Numbered from the stretch's first letter, positions 22,790-35,708 are shown. The stretch is DNA of 64,000 nucleotides from Termitomyces sp. T153 (GCA_018296165.2 JACKQL020000009.1:1349814-1413813); one strand, 5' to 3'. Notes: a model not told the origin generated them from the sequence alone. Made by a program: numbers and translations.

Positions 22790-25700
22790 GACACATATCA
22801 CCCAAGCACATAATACAGATGATCAGAGATGGCCACATTGAAAGAGTGGATGCAGTAACTGGAAAGGCCAAATTTTGCAAACCATGCATCTTATTAAAGC
22901 CAAGAAACTCCCTTTGAAGCACAAAGGGCATCCAGCAACATGTTCACTCAAGATCATCCACTCTGATGTTGGAGGATCCATCACACCCACTGACTAACAC
23001 AAAAATCAAACTGGATTATGTTCATTGATGGCTATGGGTGTTTTTTTTTGGATCTATTTTATAACATGCAAAAACAAAGGCATTCAGAAGTTCCATGAAT
23101 TCAAAAAGGACATACAAACATTCTTTGGAGTTGAGCTTGGCATCTTAAACCTCCCTGAAAATTTCATAAACTTTTTCCAGTCCAACAATGGTGGAGATTA
23201 CATGGCAAAAGAGTTTTGAAAAGAACTGGACAACATGGGGAATGTACACCTAACAACAGCAGCAAACACACCAGAACAAAATGGATTGGCTAAACACATG
23301 AACTAGTCACTGGTCAACACAGCAATGGCCATGTTGATAGAGTCTTAACTCCTCAAGGCATTTTGGTCAGATACAATGCAAACAGCCACTACAGTAATTG
23401 GTAGAACCCCAGCTGCTGGACTGAGAGGAGATGCCCCCTACACTAAACCATTCAACCAAAATGTTAACATTTTGTGGCTCAGACTATTTGGATTGACCTA
23501 TTATGCCCTCATACCCAAGGACCAATGCTCCAGAAAGTTTAGTAACAAATCCTGGAAGTCCATTTTTATTGGTTACATGGAGGGCAAAAAAGGCCTATTG
23601 ACTCCTTGACATCAAAACTAGAAAGAAATTCCACAGTTGTCACATACATTCTAACAAAGATAAGAATTCTCCACCAGTTTTTCCTGGTAACAAAGATAAT
23701 GCTGCTGAGAAGTGGGAGCCTGACTTCCTCCATACAACTCCTAAAGGAAAACCCATGGCACTCAATGATAATAACAATTTCTCTGAGTCCAACAACAATC
23801 TACCTGATGAGGAGCCCAAGGTCTCTGTGGAGGGCTTTTCATCTCCAGCATCAAAGCCTCCACCAACAAGCCCTTCAAAGGGTCCCAGTGATGTTCCCTT
23901 AATAGCTGACCCCAAACCTGTCACTGGAGAAAAGAGAAAGCATGTGCCACAAGCACTCCTAAGTAATGCAGGTTTAGTGGGAGCACCATTGAGAGAGAAG
24001 AGCATGCACATGCAAAGGACTGCTACTAAAAATATGGACTACCAAAGAGCTGTTGATTCAGAGGAATGCTAAAAGGAGAAGTCAAGAGCAGAGAAGTGCA
24101 CCCACATGGAAGACAACATTGAAGACTCTTGGGGCAGTGCCACACACCAAACATTGCTAGATATACAAGACTATGCAAACAGCCCACAAATAAGTGATGT
24201 AGCAGATCATACAACAAACTGGAGCCTGAGTCAGAGGAAGATGTCTACTTTGCTGGAATATCCCAGAGCACATCACCAAACAACACAGTGCCACACAATG
24301 CCACTGAGGCCTTCTCATGACCAAATAAAGAAAATGGACTGCTGTGTTACAAGAGGAGCTACAAAACTTAATTGATAACAGTGTATTCAAAATTGTACCT
24401 GTGTTAAAAGGAGTGAAACCCATCACATCAAGATTGGTCTTTCACATAAAGTATGATGAAAGTGGCAATATTAAACATTACAAAGTTTGCATAGTCACCT
24501 GCAGCTTCACTCAAAGGAAAGGCATTAATTATAAAGAGGTTTGAGCACTTGTAGCAAATCTGGAATCCATCAGGATCATCCTTGCACTAGCCACAAAGTC
24601 CCACCTCAAACTCAACCAGATGGATGTGACCACTGCTTACCTCAATGACAAGTTAGAGGACAAGTTATACATGACTCCTCCAGAAGGTGTTCTTATACCA
24701 GAAGGATGCTGCTGGAAGCTTGAAACATTTGCTCTATGGACTTAAGCAAGCAGAAATGACCTGGAACTTGACATTGAATAAAAAGCTCTGAACCCTTGGT
24801 TTTATGTGCCTGAATGCAGAGACTTTCCTTTATGTATATAGAGAAGGTAAAAAGATATGCTTCCTTGTGATCTATGCTGATGATTTCATCCTTGCAGCAA
24901 ACTCATGCCCCTTCATAGACTCCATTAAGAAGAAGCTGTCTGAAGCCTTCAAGATGTGAGATTTAAGAGCAGTGACATGCATTAAAATCAGATGTGATCA
25001 CCCAAACTACTCAATCTGCATCTCATAGGAGCAGTACATAAAATCTATGGTTGAATGCTGTGGCATGGAGGGTTCAAAGCCCACCTAGACTCCTATGGCT
25101 TTAAGTTTAAGACTCACCATTGACAATTTCAAAGACAATGCCATTTTTGAAACCAAAATTGAAAGAAAATAGGTGTCCTACTCTAGCATTGTTGGCTCCT
25201 TAATTAATATACACAATGATGGACATGTGATCAGACATAGCATACATAGTTGGAGTGCTTGGCCATTTCAACTCAAATCTAAAGTGCCACCATTGAATTG
25301 CAACCAAGAGGGTCTTGCAGTACCTCAATACAACCAGCAAAATGAAACTGAATTTGACAGGAATGACATTGGCATGGATATGTTGTTTCACAGTTATTCC
25401 AATGCAGATTGGTTCAGGGATCCTGACATTTCAAGATCCACCTCTGGATATGTCTTCATATCTACTCAAGGGGCCATTGGTTGGGCAAGTAAATGCCAAA
25501 CAATGGTATCATTGTCATCCATGAAATCTGAGTATAGAGAGCTGTGCTATGCCAGGCAACACCTAGCCTGAGTACAAAATTTCTTTGAAGATATTGAACT
25601 TTCACAATGCAAGCCATCCAAGCTTCTGTGTGACAATCAAGCTGCAATCATTCTTACAAAAGAAGCTCAATATCACTCTCAAACAAAACATATCCAACAA

Positions 25701-25830
25701 AAGTACCACTACCTCTGAGATGGTCTTGTGTCCAAGGGACAGGCCACCATTTGCTATGTACCAATAGAAGATATAGTGGCTGACATATTTAAATTCTTCC
25801 TGCCTTTGCATGAGATATATATAGTTCTTA
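22790..25830 (+). mobile_element. Decayed Ty1/copia pol, no LTRs found
   Basis: Fragments lie in order on the plus strand and in changing frames. Integrase remains at about 22930-23420 include INGLAKH-like text and NIAVKLHT; 23376-23609 contains TPAAGLRGDAPYTK and FIGYMEGKKG, which follow the copia integrase core. Reverse transcriptase (24344-25130) reads LIDNSVFKIVPVLKGVKPI, QMDVTTAYLNDKLEDKLYM and the intact catalytic motif YADDFILAAN (about 24873). RNase H (25173-25800) reads NADWFRDPDISRSTSGYVF, KCQTMVSLSSMKSEYREL and LLCDNQAAIILTKEAQYH. Copia order is integrase before RT, as seen here. Many stops make it inactive. The element is not delimited on either side. Confidence 0.85.
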
Positions 25831-26099
25831 TGTTATGATTTCCTTACTCACCTATGGTATGAAAGTGAATGTGGTTCACAGCTGATTCAATTTGCTGAGA
25901 TTTCCTGTGTCTGCCCATAGTTCTTCATGAACATTCTTATGTTCTCTGCCATCTCTTCCTTCTCAAACATTAAACAAGAGAAAATACATATAAGATTCAA
26001 AGATAACAAGATTCAGGTATCAGAGCTGCAAACTGCATGCATGAGGACAAATCTCTATAGCAACTGCATAGTGCTTTGCTCCTCAGTGCCACCTTTTAG
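25831..26099. other. Spacer between copia and minus-strand ORFs
   Basis: AT-rich, CpG-free sequence. It may include the copia 3' end; no LTR could be matched to sequence upstream of 22790. Confidence 0.35.
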
Positions 26100-26135
26100 T
26101 GTCAGAGAGGGGAGCAGTGGATGTTTCCTTCTTAG

Positions 26136-28860
26136 TCACAGTAAGATCACCTTAGTCAAATTTGATAGATACCACAGGGGCAATCTTCTTTCTGAGTGGC
26201 TGAGGGAGCTCTTTGGAGTCACTGCTAATGTTATAGATGTGTCTGCTGGTAAGCTGCTGCTTTGAGGCTGGAAAATGGCTAGAGTTGTTATTGCCTGGCT
26301 CATTGTTGAACTTGTTGGACTTGATCTCAATGTAAGTAGACTTCTTGCGCTTAACATGGGTCACCACAGCACCTTCATTGTTGAACTCATTGGACTTGAT
26401 CTTGACATAAGTAGACTTCCTGTGCTTAACATGGGTTGCTGCCATGCTTTTGGGAGCAGGTTTGCCAGTTGGGTTGGTCTTTTGCTCATTGTTCAAGTCA
26501 ATTTTGACATAAGTTGCTTCTTACACTTGACATGAGTTGCTGCAGTGCTTTTGGGAGCAGCATTGCCTCTTGACATTTTTCTACTGGCAAAAATGGCTTG
26601 ACTATAAATAGTGGAGGCATTATTAGAGGTGGGCTTAGCAGTTGTAATAACAGCAATCTTGTTGTTCTTTATCTTCACAGGATTGGTATTAACAACCCTA
26701 AGTTCCCCACTCTGAAGGGCTGTCAATAGAAGATGTCCATGCTTGCTACTGAGCTCTTTGATTCCTTGCTTCCCTTTTTTTGGCTTGCTAGTTTTGTGAG
26801 GCATTGCACAGATTGGAGGCCACTCTGTGATGATATAGAATATTTCAATGAGAAAGTTGGGAAGGGTAGACCAGGGTAATTGATCACTAGCCCATTGCTG
26901 GCCAGCAGCCTCTGTGACATCCTCTACATTAACAGTAGATCAGGTATAGACTAATAGAAAGCTAAAGAAAAGACTCACTGAGCAATGCTATCAGATATTT
27001 TTTGCAGCTTGAAATAACATTTGAGTCATCCTCAATTATATCATCTTCATCATCTCACATCTTGGCAGGACTTAACAGGTGTTAGTGTTACAGTGTGGTC
27101 TTCAATCTTGAGGTGGTTGATAAGGAACTACAATTCAAATTAGGTTTAATTACATGAAGTTGCATTGATCTCACCTTTGTCAAAGCTGGAGTTGTGATGA
27201 TAGAACCCAAGCCTTGATCCTCCTGGAGGCAGTCACCAACAACAATAGTAAATGTTTAGAATTGGTGTTTGACACCTTGCTGATTCTACAAATGGATCAA
27301 TACTGATGAAACCAATACAAGAATAAGTAAACTTACCAGTTTTTCCAATTTTGAACAGTTCTCTTGGAAACTGGGCCAACAATCCTTGTCTGGGCCATCT
27401 TCAGAAAAGGAAATATAAAGAGTGTAGGGCTACCTACCTGTACCATCCTTGAGTCTGCAGCATTTCAGTTCCTCCTCAAAAGGTTTGAAAAATATGCTTG
27501 GTAAAGATTCCAGTCACTAGTACTCCTTAATCCTTTCATATCTGAAAAGAACCACTTTTTTACATGTAACACTAGACAGTCCAATGAGTAAGCAAGCTCA
27601 GTTGAAGACATGTTTGCAAAGACTTTTTTGTATTGTTGAAGAGTGGCATTGGTTGGATAGCCTCCTCTTTGGGTAGGTGGGTTGAAGGGTGAAGTCTGAG
27701 GACCAGGAGGTGTGTCAGAGGTAGATAGAGTTGGTTGCTATTGGAAGCACTAGAATAAAGTGTGGGTACTTGAAGAGAAGGGTCTGGTGTGCCACTGCTC
27801 TGGAGCATAGTGCCCAAAGTAGTAGTAAATGGGGAAAGGCCATTGGGTGGACCAAAACTCTGGAATTCTTCAACATGATACAACTCTTGCAAGAGTGAAT
27901 TGGCTGGTTCAGCAGATGCAGCACCCTCTTCTCCAGCAGTGGTGGTGACTTGTTTAGCAGCAGCCCTTTCAGTAGGAACAGTGACCCCATCAGCAGCATC
28001 AATAGCCTGTTTGGACTCTGTAGAACTCAATAAAAGGATGAATGACTAGTTGAATGCTATACTTGTAATGGTATCAGCATTCAGGCCCTCAAAGAAATCT
28101 TTATCTGGACTCTGGGATCTAGCCTGCAAGGTGGGAGGCTGGAAAGGAGAGGGAGTTACTTCAACACAGTGATGGGCAGAGTTGTGGCCCTCCATAGTAT
28201 TGGAACCTAGGGAGGTTAGAGAGATGTGCTGGTGGAAGTTCCAACCACCTCCCATCTGCTCCACAAATGGGTTATTGTTGTATACTGGGATAGGGCCATA
28301 ATAGGTTGGATTGCTAAAAAGAGGGTGAGCATTAGCAGGGTTATCATCCTCCATTGAGATGTCATCATTCACACCTCCACATTCCACTTCATTGTACATA
28401 GCAGTTGAGTTGGGAGAAAGTGGGTTGAGGATTTGCATCTGGGGAACAGTCAGTCAATGTTCCAGTAGATGTTGTTGACTATACATACCTGGGACAGTGT
28501 TTCTCCAAATCCAATAGCAAGGGGTGAAAGAGGTGCAATAAACAAACATTTGATGGCAAGTATAGATGAGTAAATTATCTGACAGCATTGTTCAGTCAAA
28601 GAATGTGACTTGCTTCTAAGAAGTTGCACAGTGGTTGAAGCAGAAGAGCATGGATAAAGAAGCCATGAGCACATCATGTTGCATACTATAGTATATATCA
28701 CAGTTGCTATTAGCCATAAATCAAGGTAAATGCTACAAGAAATAAGCATGTAGGCAATGTATTGATGCATTTTGCCAATCTGTTTATAATGATAAGCACA
28801 ACCTCTTGACCCATGCAGGCAGAATAAAAAAAATAATACTAGAGACATGTGGTGATGCAG
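26136..28860 (-). pseudogene. Unrecognised minus-strand ORF set in the TE nest
   Basis: Three longer frames follow each other on the minus strand: 28438-28046 (130 codons, NSTAMYNEVECGG, Pro/Asn-rich), 28030-27572 (152 codons, Ala/Thr/Ser-rich, EELYHVEEFQSFGPPNGL-like middle), and 26804-26493 with 26496-26152 (Lys-rich, basic). The basic part has a motif present three times: THVKCKK, THVKHRKSTYVKIKSNEFNN and THVKRKKSTYIEIKSNKFNN. Composition suggests a large disordered, DNA-binding-like protein of several exons. It may be an accessory gene of a large DNA transposon, since the KDZ remains lie downstream on the same strand, but I know no family for it. It is CpG-depleted like its surroundings. 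Confidence 0.4.
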
Positions 28861-30417
28861 AAATTCAGGAATGACAAAGAAGTTTCATAAAGAGCTCTCA
28901 GAAGGTATGAGTGACACATGTATAGTGGTTGGTGTCTTGATCTGTTACAAAGTGCTTGGCAGGCAGAGAAAGGTATTGGTATAAAGTCTCTCTCTCTTTC
29001 TAGCTTGAATCTAGAAGCCTAAAGCCTGAAGCTTGAAGCAAGGATGCTACAGCCTTAATGCATGAAAGTCCCAGCTGAAAGGATCAGTCAGAGTCTCAAA
29101 GTCCAGACCATATCATACCTAGCTCTAGAACTAGTGATCATTATATTTCCCATTTACTTAACAGACTTATCCATGCACTGCATGTGCAACTGGAGTCAGG
29201 ACTACAAGAAGTCAAGCAGCTATCAAAGCCTGTAGCAACAGGTTGATGGGGTTCTCAATAGTAGTCACCAGTCTTCATTTTCAAGCAGCATTTGAATATT
29301 CATGAATGAGTTTCTGTCATCTCATCCTTCATACCACCTCTGAATTTTGGCACATTGTACTCCCACCCTACCTTGTTATCAACAAAAAATGTATATAGAT
29401 GATATTGAAGTGGGTTTCAAGTGACTAGAATGAATAAGGTGCATTCTCTAACCCAGTAAGAATATAGTGATACAGAATATAAGGGAGTTCTTTAGGAAAT
29501 TTCTCTGTAAGAGCTCATTCATCAGTGGAAATTGCAACCAAATACTGATGTGTCTTGAGGTAATGGCCGAGCCTTGCCAACATAAAATACTCAGCTCTCT
29601 GGATATAAGCTCAATTAAATTTAAGCAATAAAGTGGTGAATATTTATACATACTTGGCTGTGCCTGTCAGATGCAAAAAACATAAATGTTTGCCAGTCTT
29701 TTATATGAGATGGTCTATACCCCTCCTGAAAGGTGGACCACATCATCTAAGAAGAAATACTGAGATGAGTTTAATTGATAGAAGAAAAGAAAACTAACTG
29801 ACTTTCTTATAAACAAATTGTAAACTACTGTGCTGAGGTCATGGATTTTCCACCATGGAGAGGGAAACAGTCCTCCCATAGAATGTGAAAAGCACTCCAA
29901 AACACTGACAGTTTTCCTTCCTTCTTTCCCACCATGTAATAAGTGGCAAGAATTTTTTTTTCTTCCTTTTCACAATCACTCAAGGCAGGCTTTAAGCTTT
30001 TTTAGACTGGTGGGTCAGTTAATTTCATCTTGATCACAGTCAAACATTGAGCTAACAAAGGATTGATCAAGGCTGACTTACCTCAAATACTTATTCTTTT
30101 TGGAGAAAGGGTTGTGGAGGTTAAAAGTTTAATAGCTAGAAGACTGGTTAGGCACTCATGAAGCACAGCCACAACTGCTGGCCCAGAAGTGGCCCAACAT
30201 TTCAATTCATATCATACAGTCCTGGACATGTTGCAGCCTGTTGAGACTGCATCAGTATGCTATAATGATACTATAGAATGTCTCTGTGTAGTTATATTTC
30301 AAGTACAGCATCTAGAAAAAAAACGTCAAATAAAAATAGAAAGGTAAGACAGGATCAGGCAAATGCTTTATATTTGCACTTAACTTCAAACATTCAACTG
30401 CCATTCTCTCTCAACTC
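28861..30417. other. AT-rich spacer, no gene seen
   Basis: No frame with a recognisable family; short minus-strand frames at 29448-29900 look fortuitous. Isolated CpG remains at about 29568. Confidence 0.45.
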
Positions 30418-30419
30418 AT

Positions 30420-31240
30420 GAGCCACCACCACCTCTACAACACTGATGAAGAAAGAAAACTTGCTGCAAATGCCAAGAGCCACAGAAGCTATTACAGGTA
30501 AGTGTCCCATTTGGCTAGTCATTAAGGATTCCATTCATGTACTTCATCAAACCAGGAATAAGGCAGCTATCAACACTTTCTGCCAGGTACATTATCAAAA
30601 GGCTAAGGCAGAATAGCATGTAGATCATCAACTTTAATACTTTGACTTATGCATCTGTCAGAATGAAAATCAAGCTCAGGAAAGCAGCATAAGTCAAAGT
30701 CAACACTCATAATACATCTTGAGTCAACACTTCATCTCATGTATAGGATTGTGAAACACAGCCTGAACTTCCTTTACAATCTGTGTCCTACAATACTCAA
30801 TGAAGCTCTAATTCACATGAAAATCTAAGGACAACCCAAGTCATGTAAAATACTGGACAATCAGAGTTGAACAGATTTCAAAGGAACTTAGAAAAGACAT
30901 TAGAAAATCATCATTTGACTATCTCAAATTCCTATATGATGATTACATGGCAAGTCACAATGCTGATGCCATCTTCAATGCTGTTGTCCATCTTGAAAGG
31001 TCATAAAATGTATAGATACCTATCAACATGAAATCCTACAGTTATCTGGAGTTGGAAATGAGTGGAAACAATTGGAGGAGGTGTCAAAGAACCTTTCAGC
31101 AGTCCTGAGATCTTTGCAGGACTTGAGTTTCTATAATACACTGGAGAGGACTTGGCAGCAGCACATGGGTCAGAGGAGTTCTTGTATCAAAGTCTTTGAG
31201 CTTGAACTGTTTCTGCCATCTAATACATACCCATCTGGTT
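30420..31240 (+). pseudogene. TE-associated basic ORF fragment
   Basis: A first exon reads HHHLYNTDEERKLAANAKSH then RSYYR and stops at a GTAAGTGTCC donor; a plausible acceptor (AAACCAG) opens RNKAAINTFCQVHYQKAKAE, followed by stops. Later pieces in the same direction include ISKELRKDIRKSSFDYLKF. The pattern EER..AN.AKSR.YY..N is frequent in short basic ORFs that accompany Agaricomycete DNA transposons. Its function is unknown, and it is clearly decayed. Confidence 0.4.
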
Positions 31241-31746
31241 CAGTATAATGCCATCCTTACATGTACTGTAAGCAAGGTATTTTGTTAAAAACTGTTATTA
31301 AAAATAAAGATATTAATATGAGTATGTAGTTATACTGTGAATGGATCCCAGGGTTTCCACAAAGGTATAGGCAATGAGGGAAGTGGGAGGAGGTAGAGAT
31401 GCACCAACTTTTGATTTTGAAGAGGAGATGTATAGGTAGGGTCAAGTGACAACAGGTAATGCACACAGAATTTGTAGAAGAAAGGTTCTAATTGAGAATA
31501 TATCCTGCTCCTAAATGCCCATCACATCAAAGCCTGAGAGAATGGCAGCAATGTTTGCAAGAACCCATACTCCACAATCAACACTGTTTGTTTGTTATGG
31601 GAGGGTGATGGTGGGTTGAGCAATCCAACCAGAGGAATTCAACAGGAGTGTATTTCCATTTTGGTTGGCTAAAAGAATCAAACAAGAAGCCAGAGTGATA
31701 ATCTCCTAAGCTGATGTTAGTTTGGGAATATATCAAGGCAAGTGGG
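31241..31746. other. Spacer downstream of the Ulp1-like ORF
   Basis: CpG-poor sequence, no gene seen. It would include the 3' end of the KDZ element if the protease is its last gene. Confidence 0.4.
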
Positions 31747-32330
31747 TTACAGTACCTTCACCTCAGTAGTCCAAGGTTCCTGTTGTGCAAAGCTGTCAAA
31801 GAGGTGAACTTTCCCAATTAATAGAATAACAGTGCACATGACCCAATGTTCAGTAGTCAGGCAATGAATAGGAAATATCCAGACATCATGCAACCAATAC
31901 TGAGTATAACATGTTTGTTGCCAAATTTTGGTATTGCTTGCATGGTATTGCATTATAGGAAGATTGTAGGTCAAAAGCATAGCACAACATTGACTGGCAT
32001 GCAATGTGGTCCTAGTTGACTCAGAAAACTGATGCCTCAGTAAAGCAGAAATCCCATCAATGCACACATTGTTGAGTTGCACATTTTGTAAATGTAACAT
32101 TTCAAGTTCTTGTGGACCAAAAACAATATGGCTATGAAGATGAGGAAAATATTGTGATTGGTTGAGAGCTGCAGAGTCTGCAAATGTCTGGAATAAAAGT
32201 TCCTGGACAAGGTTAGCATGACAAGATATGGACAACTAAAAGGAATATTCAATATTGTCATAACAATGGACAACATATTGCAACTTACTAGTAGTTCCCA
32301 TACCAACAAAAAATCAACACCTGGGGCCAC
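31747..32330 (-). pseudogene. Ulp1-like C48 cysteine protease domain
   Basis: The minus-strand frame 32235-31747 reads LNNVCIDGISALLRHQFSES, then HDVWIFPIHCLTTEHWVMCTV and HLFDSFAQQEPW. The HW and FDS elements with the W..D..I.PI context are the His and Asp part of the Ulp1/SENP (C48) catalytic fold, which removes SUMO-like modifiers. The catalytic Cys region would lie further downstream and is not seen before the frame stops. Ulp1-like domains are a known companion of KDZ transposases in fungi, and the KDZ remains lie directly upstream on the same strand. C-to-T decay affects it throughout (for example H and Q where R is usual). Confidence 0.75.
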
Positions 32331-32489
32331 AACATCAGCTTCAGTTGTCTCATTCTCAGTTGTATGTTCCAGGTAGTTGCCAAAGAGGACTCATCCATGC
32401 TGTTGGTGATGGCATGATTGTCATCAGTTGTAGCTTCAACGAATCCAGCTTGCTCCAGTGAGACTAGCAGTAGACTTGATGGTGCCAAC

Positions 32490-35400
32490 AGTCAGTAGTT
32501 TGAGGGGGTGCCATGTGTGGCAAGAGTGGGGTCAAGGGATTCTGCAACTTGAATAGCTATGGTGACCAGATTATTAAAGATATGCTGGGGCACAAATGAG
32601 CTCAACCACAAAGAGCAGAGATTTAGAAGGTTTGAACACTGCTCAAGAGGAACACAAATAAATGCATCTGTTTGGGATTGTGGGTAATTGAAGGGCAATA
32701 GTCAGGATAGACTTACTTGCAGGTTTGATCAGAGCAAGCTCAATGGCAGCAAGCTCATGGCCAAACCATCAGGAAAGGTTGAAAGCTTTCACTTCAAGCT
32801 GCCAATGCTCCTCAGCACAGCAATCAAGCCTCAACATAGCACAAATACCTTCTCAGACCTTACTGTTACTGAGCTGGCATGGTACATGATCTGTTGGGCA
32901 GCTAATCCATACATCCTGCATTAAGCTGGATTCATCATGGAGTGGCTATAGTTCAGTTGGCAGAGGCTCAGGTAAAGGAATAGCCCACTCTGGTTTGTAC
33001 ATAGCTCCTAGAGTTGCACAGAGATCATTATATTTTCATAATCCTGCCATAAGTGCAGGAGCATGTCTTTTGATTGCAGCACAGGTGGCCTGATGAAGCT
33101 TTGTACCTACATCAATGTGCAGTGAGCAGAGGAAACAGAGACAGCTAACAAAACAACAGATAGAAACAAACCTATGGCTTGGCCTTGGCTACCTAAAGCC
33201 TGATCTAGCTATTCAAACTCTAAGAAGCTCCTGATTGCCCACTTTCAAATGTTGATCTCAAGGTCATGAGCAATGAGTAGGTGCTTAACAAACTCCAGAT
33301 CAACTCCACATAGCTCAGGATATGAGTCTTGGATACTGAGAGATGCATAGAGTTCTTCTATGTCATCTCTGAGTTGCTCATGATGGTCTTGAAGGCTGCA
33401 AAGGATTTGCAGAGATTCTGCAAATAGGAGCATCTTTGACAATGTTGTCTGAGTAGCTTGAAGAGTCCTTTCACATGTTTCAAGGTCTCCTTGAAGTACT
33501 AGGACTGTATCAAGCTCTTTTTTGAAGTGAACAGGTGCTTCTATGAGCAGTTTTGAATGTCAAATTTGGTTCAAGAGGGGAAGGACTTACGAGCTCTGAC
33601 TGATAGTTCTGATGCCCATTGTAGCTCCCATTCAGACCACAGGACTGTCTCCTCAATGCCACATGATTTCATAATTTTGGCTGCCTTTGTGCCCTGAGCC
33701 TGAAGACTTTTGGTAAGCTGTCAATGGATCCATGGACCAAGATCATTGTGTAATTCAAGCCTGATTGAAGCCACCTGTCTATCAACAATATAAAGGCATC
33801 AAGATCACTGAAAGGAGTGGTCAGGGGGAAGATGAAAAAGTAGATAGACAAAGATATAAACTCCACATGTCTTTGTCACTGCAATTAGTTTCCTCATTTG
33901 TGACCACAGATGTTTGACCCCTTCACTGTCTGTCAAGCCTAAAGCTGTCCAAATGCAAGGGTTGTTGACAATCTGGCAGGCCCACTGGTGAACAATCGTG
34001 TGGATAGCACTGATTGCAAGGACTCCCTGCTGGACAATCTCAGTTGATAAGAAGTCATACTAGGAAGATCAATGAGCATTGTGAGAGTAAAGAGGCTGAG
34101 AAAGACTTGCAGCATGAAGGCTCCAATTCAGCACACATCCCACATCATAGTTGCTTGTAGAGGTAGGAGAGTAAAAAGATACTCTAGCATTGCTATGGCA
34201 TATTTCTGTTGTTCTCCAAGGCTATCAATGTTGGTCAGCAAGATGAGGATATCATAGTGGCAAACAAGAGCCATTAGACCGCTGTCATTGAATCTTTCCA
34301 TATTTGTCTTGACATTGGATCCATTACCAGCAGTGTGCAATGACTCAACTCATTGATGGCTTCATTAGGTACAACTGGTTTGTGATAGTGAGGTTTACAC
34401 ATCTTCCAAAGTTGATCCATTTGCCCACCTACTGTGTCTACATATTCCTTTGGTAAGATGTATGTGGGGTCATAGAAATGAGCAGAGTCTCCCACAGACC
34501 ACATATGCCAATGGTTAAAATTGCCATCAATACATACTTGGGGATCTCCACCCCTGAACTCAGAAATAAGTAAAAGAACACTTTTCAGACTTATACAACA
34601 CTGACTCATGTTCCAAAGATCAGCCAAATAAATTGCTTCCAAACCAACAAAGACATTGCTGTTGTAAGACTCATGCACATTCACCAGGAGCTGATTGCAT
34701 CAACCATGACAGTATTGTAGGTTCTGAGGGAGATGTAGTGGGAAGAGGATTTGAAGAGGATTGAATCAGATTGCTGCACTGTATCCAGGTATCTGCATCA
34801 AGGACAGCAGCATCTACTTGCTGTTCTACACATAATTGTAGGTTGTCATACCATTGCGCTGCATAGCCAAGCCCTTGACAAAATGCATCCTGAAGGGGCA
34901 CACCCTACATACTTAGCAACTGTGTATCCATATATGCAAAATGATGACACACCTTTTTATCCGTGATGATGAACCTTCTTCATCCATAGAATGTGTTCAG
35001 GGCATTTGCCATGGCATTTATAGCGTTGCACAATCTTTCAAAAAGGGCCCAGTAAAACTCAAGCAAATGGACTGAAATTGCCATGCAAGGATATGAAGGG
35101 GCTGTGGGAAACAATCCATTGGCTACAAGTACATGATGAAGGTCTTCACAGTTGCACCAGTCCACAGAAAGTGTCTAAAAGTCTGTATTAATGGTCAGCT
35201 ATTGAGAGGCACAACAAAATCAATGACTCACAATCCTGGAATAAGCAGAGTACTTTGTTCGTCTTTGCCAGACAGCCGACACCAGCCCTACACCTTGCCC
35301 TCAGGCTGAGAACCCTCTGAGAAATCTTCCCAATTGACTTTGAGTTATACTCTATTGAGGGGGTAACAAGTCACTCAAGGAGATTAGTCCAGTTTGAATA

Positions 35401-35708
35401 CAAGTCCTTGGTTGCCTGATTTGGCAGCATGCACCGGGTGTACATTCTTCCTGAGTTGTCTCAATGCACTCTGGACCAGGTAATAAATCATCATCAACGA
35501 TCTCATCAACAGCATTAGGTTCGGGTGCAGTGATGTTATTGTCTTTGGGTGCATTAGGTGTTGGTGGATCAGCAATGCCCGCAGCGCGATTCTCAGCTTG
35601 CCTCTTGAGTAGGTCAAGTTTTGCCTGCAGTCGCAAAATTTCCTCCTCCCTACCGAAGTACTGGACATGCATAGTGGTTTTGGTTTGTTTCACCTTTTGG
35701 GGGGGCAT
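32490..35708 (-). pseudogene. KDZ (Kyakuja-Dileera-Zisupton) transposase, decayed
   Basis: Read from 35708 (MPPQKVKQTKTTMHVQYFG) downwards. The first exon, to about 35352, has a coiled coil (EEILRLQAKLDLLKRQAE) and an acidic stretch and is CpG-rich and open. Then, in several frames, come WCNCEDLHHVLVANGLFPTA and ISVHLLEFYWALFERLCNAI (35165-34980), GLGYAAQWYDNL (about 34870), the CIDGNFNHWHM core with HFYDPTYILPKEYVDTVG (about 34540-34430), NMERFNDSGLMALVCHYDI and GEQQKYAIAMLEYLFTLLP (34310-34150), a GLTDSEGVKHLWS-like segment (about 33950), and a tail with IEELYASLSIQDSYPELCGV (about 33300). This order matches KDZ transposases, cut-and-paste enzymes typical of basidiomycetes. Stops and frameshifts are abundant except in the first exon. 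Confidence 0.85.

Larger units (their letters stand above)
12150..35250. other. CpG-depleted transposon nest, about 23 kb
   Basis: Reading line by line, CpG dinucleotides nearly vanish between about 12150 and 35250; I could spot only a couple of dozen (for example 13184, 16096, 18121, 18558, 20442, 26348, 30324, 32440). Both flanks have many per 100 bp. TpG and CpA are abundant, and inside recognised ORFs Arg codons are replaced by Trp, Gln, Cys, His or stop. This matches deamination of methylated CpG in silenced repeats, a RIP-like process described in basidiomycetes. The block contains Ty3, copia and KDZ remains and no host gene. Confidence 0.85.
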
